A stretch of DNA of 64,000 bases from Vitis vinifera (Eukaryota; Streptophyta; Magnoliopsida; Vitales; Vitaceae): NCBI RefSeq assembly GCF_030704535.1, contig NC_081822.1:34951501-35015500 (forward strand), given 5' to 3'. Of the stretch, positions 56,251 through 64,000 are shown piece after piece (the stretch's first letter is position 1; every line of letters begins with the position of its first letter). The translations under genes were made by a program, and so were the position numbers. Below the pieces are notes generated by a model. That model was given only the letters and a program-made list of their open reading frames with translations. It was not told the DNA's origin and ran no database searches.

Positions 56251-57510
56251 AATAAGAGAAACTTAAAGCTCAAAAACCTAGGATTTTCTTTTTCTCATAG
56301 TAGCCCTTACCACATCTGGAAAGAGAGCTCAAGTATTAAGGATTTAAAATTCATTCAATGGTTGAGATTTGTTTGAAAAATCATGAAAATTCGCAAGTGT
56401 GATCGAAATCTGATCAATTAAACAAGACTGAAAAATTTGGGTTCAAGAAAAATTGTGACTCTTTAGTTTGATCTATCATAAATCAATCAAAATGCTTTAA
56501 TAAGAACATTTTTATCAAAATGAGACAAAAAAAAAATTGATACAGAATTAAATTTCAAAAATTAAGAGAAACTTAAAGTTCAAAAACCTAGGGTTTTCTT
56601 TTTCTCATAGTAGCCCCCACCACATCTGGAAAGAGAGCTCAAGTATTAAGGTTTTGAAACTCATTCAATGGTTGAGATTTGTTTGAAAAATCATGAAAAT
56701 TCGTAAGTGTGATTGAAATCTGATCAATTAGATAAGACTGGAAAATTTGGGTTCAAGAAAAATTGTGACTCTTTAGTTCGATCTATCATAAATGAATCAA
56801 AATGTTTTAATAAGAACATTTTTATCAAAACGAGACAAAAAAAAAAATTGATAGAGGATTAAATTTCAAAAATTAAGAGAAACTTAAAGCTAAAAAAACC
56901 TAGGGTTTTCTTTTTCTCATAGTAGCCCCTACCATATCTGGAAAAAGAGCTCAAGTATTAAGGTTTTGAAACTCATTCAATGGTTGAGTTTTGTCTGAAA
57001 AATCATGAATATTCGCAAGTGTGATCGAAATTTGATCAATTAGACAAGATTGAAAAATTTGGGTTTAAGAAAAATTGTGACTCTTTAGTTCGATCTATCA
57101 TAAATCAATCAAAATGTTTTAATAAGAACATTTTTATCAAAATAAGACGAACAAAAAATTGATAGAGGATTAAATTTCAAAAATTAAGATAAACTTAAAG
57201 CTCAAAAACCTAGGGTTTTCATTTTCTCATAGTAACCCCTACCACTTCTGGAAAGAGAGTTCAAGTATTAAGGTTTTGAAACTCATTCAATGGTTGAGTT
57301 TTGTCTGAAGAATCATGAAAAATTGGAAGTGTGATCGAAATTTGATCAATTAGACAAGACTGAAAAATTTTGGTTCAAGAAAAATTGTGACTCTTTAGTT
57401 TGATCTATTGTAAATGAATCAAAATGTTTTAATAAGAACATTTTCATCAAAATGAGACAAAAATAAAAAATAAAAAATTGATAGAGGATTAAATTTCAAA
57501 AATTAGGTTT
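56251..57510. repeat. four-copy tandem repeat, ~310 bp unit
   Basis: Units start at about 56251, 56561, 56872 and 57183, each with AAGAGAAACTTAAAG, CCTAGG.TTTTC, TCTCATAGTAG.CCC, TCAATGGTTGAG, TTGTGACTCTTTAGTT and AATAAGAACATTTTTATCAA. Copies differ by a few percent, and the last is longer by an A-rich insertion. No coding frame runs through the units. Confidence 0.92.
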
Positions 57511-58838
57511 TTATTGATCATTTTGATCAAATAACCCTAATTTTTTAAACACTTTTTAGACTAAAAGTGACTCCTAAAATTAATATATAAAAATTATAAA
57601 AACCAAAAAAAAAATTATTTTCTATAAAAATCCTCCCTTGGCTTCTATAGAAAACTAGTTTGATTTATTGGAATAGTTTCTTAGAACTGAGAAACTCTTT
57701 TATAAGAGATTTTATAAAAGTCTGGATAAATTTGTTGTAATAACTTATGATTAAAGGAAAAAAAACGTACTTATGAAGTTTAAAAAATGTGCATTCCCTT
57801 AGAAGCTATACTTTCACTTAAATAAGAAATTATCCCACGTTTAATAAAAGTTGTATAGAGCCAATATTGTCTTTTAATAGTTATGATTTCAACTTTTGCT
57901 CTCCTTTTGGCCAAAGCCAAAACCAAAATGTCCTCTCAAAAGTGACTTTCAAGACTCTTGGTTTAACTTCAACTTTGATTACTATTTAAAAATAATAACA
58001 ATAAGTTAAGGTTTGAGGTTTTTTAAAACGATTCATAAAAACAATTTTTAATTATTGCAATAATAAAATTTAATTTGAAAACTCAAACATAAAGATTTTT
58101 TTTTCCCACATTTTTCATAAAAGTTGTAATGAGTCGCTCTCAGTTGTATAAATATTATTTGCTCTAAGTTCAATGAAACATTCATAACCTTTAAATACGT
58201 TTACATGATTAAGAGAAACTCGTACATATGTAATGATAATGAATTACTTTTCCCCATATAGGTATGGGGTCGTCTCTCACATTCGAATATGAGATCGATT
58301 TAGTTTTAAAACATTACAAATGACCTATTTCCCTGATGGTATAGATATGAAAATCCTACGTATATATAATGACATGAATTTTTTTCTCTTCATGAGATAT
58401 CACAAAAAAATTGTATATTTATATTTGATGTAAAAGTTTTTTTAACTCATTTTCATTACTTATAATTATTTTTTATGACATTTTACAAAAAAGACACTTC
58501 AAATATCTTAGATTTGTTTTAAAAAAAACATCAAAATAGACTCTTAAAAGATTGTTTTTATTAAAAAAAAATTTAAATATAATTTTTTTGCAAGAAAAAC
58601 AAAAAAGAATTGTTTCCTAATAACCTCTCAACATTTTTCATTACTTCCTTCTCCCATGCTTTCTCACAAGCCCGATGCTCACAAGGCAGGTCGAGGCCCA
58701 AGCCCAAGCCCAAGCCCACATCAGAAGACCGGCCTTCCGACCAGGTCATCCCAACAAAAAAAGAATAAAAAAAGAAACTTCTAACCAGCAGAAAACAGGA
58801 ATGAAATTCTAATAGAAAGAAACAGAGAAGAAACAGAG
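57511..58838. other. gene-free spacer and SCYL2 promoter region
   Basis: AT-rich. At 58685-58715 a short run of CCCAAG repeats occurs. No clear TATA box; the 5' UTR of the SCYL2 gene probably begins within 58800-58850. An upstream ATG at 58839 opens a 99-codon frame that overlaps the main start. Confidence 0.5.
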
Positions 58839-59010
58839 GTGTGTGTGGAAAGCACCAAAATCACACCCATAAACCCCAATTTCCCAAACCTCCACCCTTT
58901 CCACCAAGTCCAAAAGCCCTACCAAAATCCAAATTTCATTATTATTACCACAGCCATAGCCATCATATTCATCTTCCTATCATTTTCTTCACTCCATTTC
59001 CATCATCACC

Positions 59011-62000
59011 ATGGCCCTCAACATGAAAACCCTTACCCAAGCCCTAGCCAAAACCGCTGCAGTGATCGAGAAGACGGTTCAGACCACTGTCCAGGAGGTC
59101 ACCGGACCCAAGCCCCTTCAGGACTACGAACTCCTTGACCAGATCGGCACCGCCGGCCCGGGACTGGCCTGGAAGCTCTACTCCGGCAAGGCCAGGGGTG
59201 GATCCGCCGTGTCGCAGCAGTACCCCACGGTGTGCGTGTGGGTTTTGGACAAGAAGGCTCTGTCCGAGGCGAGGACGCGGGCGGGGCTGTCGCGGGCGGC
59301 CGAGGAGTCGTTTTTGGATGTGATTAGGGCGGATGCGGGGAGGTTGGTGAGGCTGCGACACCCGGGGGTGGTGCACGTGGTGCAGGCGCTGGATGAGAAC
59401 AAGAATGCAATGGCGATGGTGACGGAGCCGTTGTTTGCGTCTGTGGCGAATGCGCTGGGGAGTTTGGAGGGGATTGGGAAGGTGCCTAAGGAGCTTAAGG
59501 GGATGGTGAGTCCAGATTTGAGTGCCTATTTATTTGAATTGAAGATTTAGCTAATGCCCGTATGAATTTGCAATGCCTTTTGTGATTCTAATTTGAATTT
59601 GAGTACATAGTTTGTGAATTGAAGATTTAGCAGAAACTTATTTGAGTTTGAACTTTTTCCATTTTGTGAATTCTCGTCTTAATTTGCAACATCCCCATTT
59701 GAATTGGAGTACATATTTGTTCGAATGGAACATTTAGCTGAAACCCGTTTGAATTTGCATTGCTTTTTGTTAATTCCCGTTTGAATTTGAGTATTCTTTT
59801 GTTTAAGCTGAAGATTTTAGTGGATGCCCATTTGAATTTGAATTGCTTTTGTTGAAATCCATTTGATTTTGAGTATTTATTTGTTTGAGTTGAAGTTAAT
59901 GAACCTCCATTTGAATTTATGATGTTTTTTTGTGACTTCTCATTTGAATTTAAGTGTCTATTTGTTTGAATTGAAAATTATGTGAAAAACCATTGGAATT
60001 TGCATTTTTTTTAATGTGGATTCCAATAAGAATTTGATTAGCAATTGTTTGAATTGAAGATTTAGTGAATGACCACTTGAATTTGCATTGTTTTTTTTTT
60101 TTTTTTGGGTGAATTCCCATATGAATTGGTAATCCGTTTGTTGACTCAAAGATTTAGTTTGTGCCCATTTTTTTGAATTAAATTAGAAGAATGGCCATTT
60201 GATGTGCATTGTCTTTTGTGTATAAGTGAAGGTTCACTTGAATATGCATGGTTTTGTGTGATTTGGTGAATGCTTGTGACTGACGATGTAAATTCGCCAT
60301 GGCAATGGTGATGGAGCTGTTGGTTGCTAATGCAATTGGGAATTTTGATAGTATTGCAAGAGCACCAAAAGGGGCTTAAAAAGATGGTTGTCTTGAACCT
60401 TGGCCTCATTAATTTAGCTTGAAAAACAAATGTTGTGTCCCTGATTTTTTCATTTTTCTAAGATTTTTGAAACAGATGGGGTTGATGTGGCATGTGCATT
60501 TATGTAATTGATTGACATCTCTTCTAGCTACCCCAGATTGAACTAAAGCCTTCTCTATGCAAAGAACCACACGTGTCCCACCCATGTCAGATGCGTGACA
60601 CTTGCCACATCATTGTTTTCTTGTAAACATGGAGGGGAATCTGGCGTGAGATTTCTCAACAATGACAGGCAAACTGTCAGTTGCTTGATGCTTGAGTGCT
60701 GTACTGGCTTCCTAACAAAGATGGTTAAAACACTAGGCTTGGAATGATTGTTTCTTAATTCGGGTTGAGATCGTGTTAGCCACCAACTTGAACAACCCAT
60801 TGAGTCGCTGCAGTGGATTTTGGGAATTTACATTTGAATTGAATACATAGGTATTTGGATTGAAGATTTAGTGAATGCTCATTTAACTTTGCATTGCCTT
60901 TTTGATTTAGTGAATGCCCATTGAAAAATGTGCGGTTTTGTGTGATTTAGATAATGCTTGTTTAGTTGAGTGAACAACAATTTAATTTTTTGCAATGGTA
61001 GTGGTGATGGAGCTGTTCTTTGCATTGGTTGTGGATATGATTTGAAAATTTGATAATAATACTAGGTGCCTAAGCAGCACATGGGGATGGTAGGTAGTGA
61101 TGATGAGTTTTCTTTGAAAATTGTGGATTTTGTGGAATTCTCATTTGAGTTTGAATACCTTCAAGATTTGGTGCATGCCCAGTTGAATTCGTTTTCTTTT
61201 GTGTGATGTATTGAATGCCAGGTGGATATGCATGGTTTGGGTGACTTAAGGCACACTCATTAACTAAATGAATTTCCATTTAAATTGGCATGTTTTTTTT
61301 CCCTCTCCATATTGGTGATTTTTAACCAGTGGCCTCCTAAAATTGCATTATTTTATCCATTGATTTCTTGTCTGTTGTTGGACTGATGGTATATGCTAGC
61401 TTGAGAATTTGATTGTGTAGTTATCTGTTGTGACTATATTATAAACTTCATAACAGAACCACAGTTTTCTTCTTCTCACCCTGATTTTCAATTCCTTATG
61501 TCCCCCCCAGAAGGAAATGTAAGTCAAGGTTTCTGGGATTAACTATTCTATATTCCCCACTCATCTTTTGTGGAGAAATTGTTGTTGTTCTGAGCTCTGG
61601 CATGCATTATGATTTATTTTAACCTTTGCTAATCATAAGTTACTGAAAATGTTTTTTCTGTGCAGGAAATGGGATTGTTGGAGGTGAAGCATGGTCTGCT
61701 CCAGGTTTCAGAAACCTTGGAATTTCTTCATAACAATGCTCGTCTTATTCATCGGGCTATATCACCTGAGGTTACAAATTCTGCATTTAAAAGTTATTTT
61801 TTTCCTCAAAATATGCAATAGCCAGACTGTATATAAATTTGAAGTGGATTTCCTAAAGAAACACTATTACTCTGAACTTTTATCTTGAGATAGAGAGTCT
61901 CTAATCCCTCATTGGATTATTTACTTCCCATTCATTTGACAATTGTTTTTTTTTCCGGTATCGCTTAGTTCTCTGCTGACTGCATAACATTTATCTCCAT

Positions 62001-62960
62001 AATTTATTGTTTCATGCCTTCTTATGGTTTGTCTCTCCTGGATGGAAAATGTAGGAGAATTTATGAAATCATAACTTCTGAGCCTCCTAGAACCTGAAAA
62101 GTTTATGCTTTTATGAGGAGTTGTATTATGAATTGGTGTTTGCATTTCACTGCTCGACCCTGGAGATTGTAGTTGTTCATTTTATGTTGGAACCTGAATT
62201 CTAATAACCATTTTTTGCGATTCAAGAACCTTTGGTATTGATTCTTATAGCATGCAGAATTCATTGGATGTGAATATCAAGTGCCAAAGTGTTTGTTGTT
62301 GCAGACTGTCGTCATTACTTCAAGTGGAGCTTGGAAACTCAGTGGATTTGGCTTTGCAATTTCTTCAGATCAGGCATCGGGTGATTTAGCTAATGTGCCA
62401 GCCTTCCATTATGCTGTGAGCGAACTCTTTGTTAGGGTTAATATCTATTAGTTTTTGCTTCCTTATGAACACTGTGCTTTAAAATAAGTTGTTTCTAGGA
62501 AAGTTGCTTAGAAAAAGAGTTGGTTTTAAAAATGGTTTAATGCATTTGGTGTGAATTTTGAGATCCTATGTGATTATGCATGCTGCATAAGTGATCCTCA
62601 TCTTACTTATTGGTCACTGTTTACAGCTTGAAATTCTTCTTCTTCTGCAACTTCATCATCAAAGTTTTTATGAAGTGATCATATCCTTGCACTAGAGATT
62701 TCTTTATTATTGTGTTAGAGAATGTTATATCCATGAATTGTCTGGCTATTATTTCCTGATCAATTTGGCCTGTGCAGGAATATGATGTTGAGGATTCAAT
62801 ACTGCCCCTTCAGCCAGCACTGAATTACACTGCTCCTGAACTGGTTCGGAGTAGAGGATCTCCAGCTGGATCTGCTTCTGATATTTTCAGTTTTGGATGC
62901 CTTGCCTACCACTTGATTGCTCACAAGCCTTTGTTTGACTGCCACAACAATGTGAAGATG
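59011..62960 (+). CDS. SCY1-like protein 2 (SCYL2) pseudokinase, 5' part; runs off the window
   Basis: Exons 59011-59505, 61666-61770, 62305-62415 and 62778-62960 are all in phase 0 with GT-AG introns and give the first 298 residues. SCYL2 proteins are kinase-like, bind clathrin coats and act in post-Golgi and endosomal traffic; plant SCYL2 is needed for cell growth. Here the N-terminus is helical ([17 protein letters not shown]), followed by a kinase fold with a degenerate glycine loop ([16 protein letters not shown]), VCVWVLDKK in place of VAIK, HRAISPE in place of HRDLxxxN (no catalytic Asp), SGFGFA in place of DFG, and an intact APE (TAPELV) plus [14 protein letters not shown]. The missing catalytic residues support a pseudokinase. 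The rest of the kinase-like domain and the HEAT-like region must lie beyond 64000. The start is the first ATG in frame, followed at residue 5 by a second. Confidence 0.9.
60297..60391 (+). pseudogene. decayed copy of the 3' end of SCYL2 exon 1 inside intron 1
   Basis: Parallels exon positions 59406-59507: CCATGGCAATGGTGATGGAG against GCAATGGCGATGGTGACGGAG, and GCACCAAAAGGGGCTTAAAAAGATGG against GTGCCTAAGGAGCTTAAGGGGATGG. It has a stop codon and lacks splice signals. Confidence 0.75.
60991..61092 (+). pseudogene. second decayed copy of the SCYL2 exon 1 end inside intron 1
   Basis: GCAATGGTAGTGGTGATGGAG ... AGGTGCCTAAGCAGCACATG followed by GGGATGGTAGGTAG parallels the exon end and donor site (GGTGCCTAAGGAGCTTAAGG, GGATGGTGAG). 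It contains stops and is more diverged than the copy at 60297. Confidence 0.7.
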
Positions 62961-63733
62961 GTACTCTTTGCTCTAACTTTTGACATGTTTTCCCAGGCAT
63001 TGAAGTACTTACAGCTTCAGTTCATTTTGAAACTTTTTACTTTTATGCTTCAGTTTGTTAAAAGATTATCAAACTTTTAGCCACTTTTTGCCTTTTATTT
63101 TTACATGTATAAATTTGGGAATGCATATACCCCATAATCTTTTTCTTTCTTATTCATTTCTTTTAAAGCCGCTTTATTGATGGTTTGATTGAGATGAGTT
63201 GATCTTGACTTTCATCTTTTTATACGTCCATAAGAAGAACATTTAGCTTCCTTCTGTATCTTCACCTGATTCAAGATTGTACTGACTGAATTGTACCAAA
63301 TAACTAGGAAATCATTATTCCAATGGCTAGACTTTTCTTTGATATATTTTCTATTCCTAATTGTTATGGTATAAGAAGTACTGTATTGTAAAGGGAATAA
63401 GGAATTGGAATCTCCTTGCCAATCTATGGTACATCAATGGGAGAAGAATTCCTAATTCCATCCCCTTGCCCTAACTTGATTTACTGTGCTGAAAGGAGGG
63501 CAAAATTGTCTAAACCCGTATATTTATAGTTGGGTTGAAGTCTGATGTGAATAACATTTTATGGTTAGCAATTCATTTATTTTTATATTGGCCTAGTGGC
63601 TATCTATATCATTTTGTCTGCCCATCTATCAAATTGGAATATGTCAAGAGTCAAAACTTCTGTTAGTTCTTCATGGAGCTCCAAGTTTTTGCTGTGGTAA
63701 CTTTGAAAATCTAATTTTTGATCATTCGCTGAA

Positions 63734-64000
63734 TTTTTTTTTTTGATAGGCAAAGGTCATTTATATTAATGGAGCCTAACAAAAGGGTGTACAAAAGCAT
63801 GCATGATGCATACAAGGGTGCCAAAAAGCCAAAATAAAGTGGACAGGCACACAAAAAAGCCACCATGCCTTATATAGAGCTTAACTGCTCAAGAAAGTCC
63901 ATCATGGACAAAATAATCATCTATGTACACTCTGATCCATTCAAAAAACTATACATCAAAGATTGTTTGATCGTTTGATCTACTTTTTTAGAGTTATCAA
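63734..64000 (-). mobile_element. LINE-like 3' end in SCYL2 intron 4, antisense, continues past the window
   Basis: A T run (63734-63744) followed by GATAGGCAAAGGTCATTTAT, then GGAGCCTAACAAAAGGGTGT, has the look of a plant LINE or related poly(A) retroelement read from its 3' end on the opposite strand. Only its first ~265 bases are in the window, and no coding part is visible. Confidence 0.45.

Larger units (their letters stand above)
59506..61665 (+). other. SCYL2 intron 1 with degenerate ~80 bp repeats
   Basis: From about 59525 to 60180, and again at 60820-60930 and 61130-61300, the intron repeats variants of TTTGAATTGAAGATTTAG, TGCCCATTTGAATTTGCATT and TGTGAATTCCCATTTGAATT at ~75-100 bp spacing. 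The repeats are interspersed with two decayed copies of the end of exon 1 (listed separately). Confidence 0.75.

Noticed and set aside
56251-57510. Tandem array considered as CRISPR or as gene repeats
   Set aside because: Units are contiguous ~310 bp without spacers, in a plant genome, and no frame passes through them.
58839-59138. 99-codon frame starting at 58839
   Set aside because: It overlaps the SCYL2 start in another frame and reads as His/Pro/Ser low complexity; at most an upstream ORF.

Overview
The window looks like a dicot plant chromosome, probably grapevine (Vitis) or a close relative. This is inferred from the AT-rich intergenic DNA, plant-type introns, telo-box promoters, Ty1/copia elements primed by initiator tRNA-Met, PIF/Harbinger elements and the kinds of genes present. 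No computation or database search was run; all comparisons were made by eye.

Layout. 1-7270: AT-rich spacer, then a two-exon gene for an acidic single-pass membrane protein (3323-6012). 7271-24941: a near-perfect giant palindrome with arms of 8767 and 8766 bp around a 138 bp asymmetric spacer. Each arm holds one complete copy of the molybdopterin synthase small-subunit gene (MOCS2A/CNX7), pointing outwards, and one body of a PIF/Harbinger DNA transposon with a Myb/SANT-like ORF1 and a DDE transposase. 24942-27224: low-complexity DNA whose first 1.1 kb is a diverged copy of the upstream region of an LRR gene found later in the window. 27225-41688: a Ty1/copia fossil with TTGCA target duplications, split by a younger 9.55 kb Sirevirus-like copia fossil (29990-39543, CTATG duplications) that carries an extra coding region after pol. 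41830-48800: a tandem duplication of a secreted LRR-protein gene; copy 1 is open and copy 2 has a nonsense codon. 50.1-51.2 kb: two LINE RNase H relics. 51318-53211: PIGP gene on the minus strand, four coding exons. 53.9-58.8 kb: gene-free AT-rich DNA with a four-copy ~310 bp tandem repeat. 59011-end: the 5' part of an SCY1-like 2 (SCYL2) pseudokinase gene that runs off the window.

Main discovery. The sequence of the palindrome suggests how it formed. One Harbinger copy (10762-16175) sits inside a second, oppositely oriented copy of itself with a 3 bp CAA target duplication, which makes an inverted repeat with one transposon end as the spacer. The mirror symmetry then continues about 3.5 kb beyond the transposons into host DNA and duplicates MOCS2A. 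All arm differences I found (six substitutions and one homopolymer indel) lie in the transposon bodies and none in the host flank. This fits copying of the flank by break-induced replication or template switching after the self-insertion. An assembly or fold-back artefact must be excluded first.
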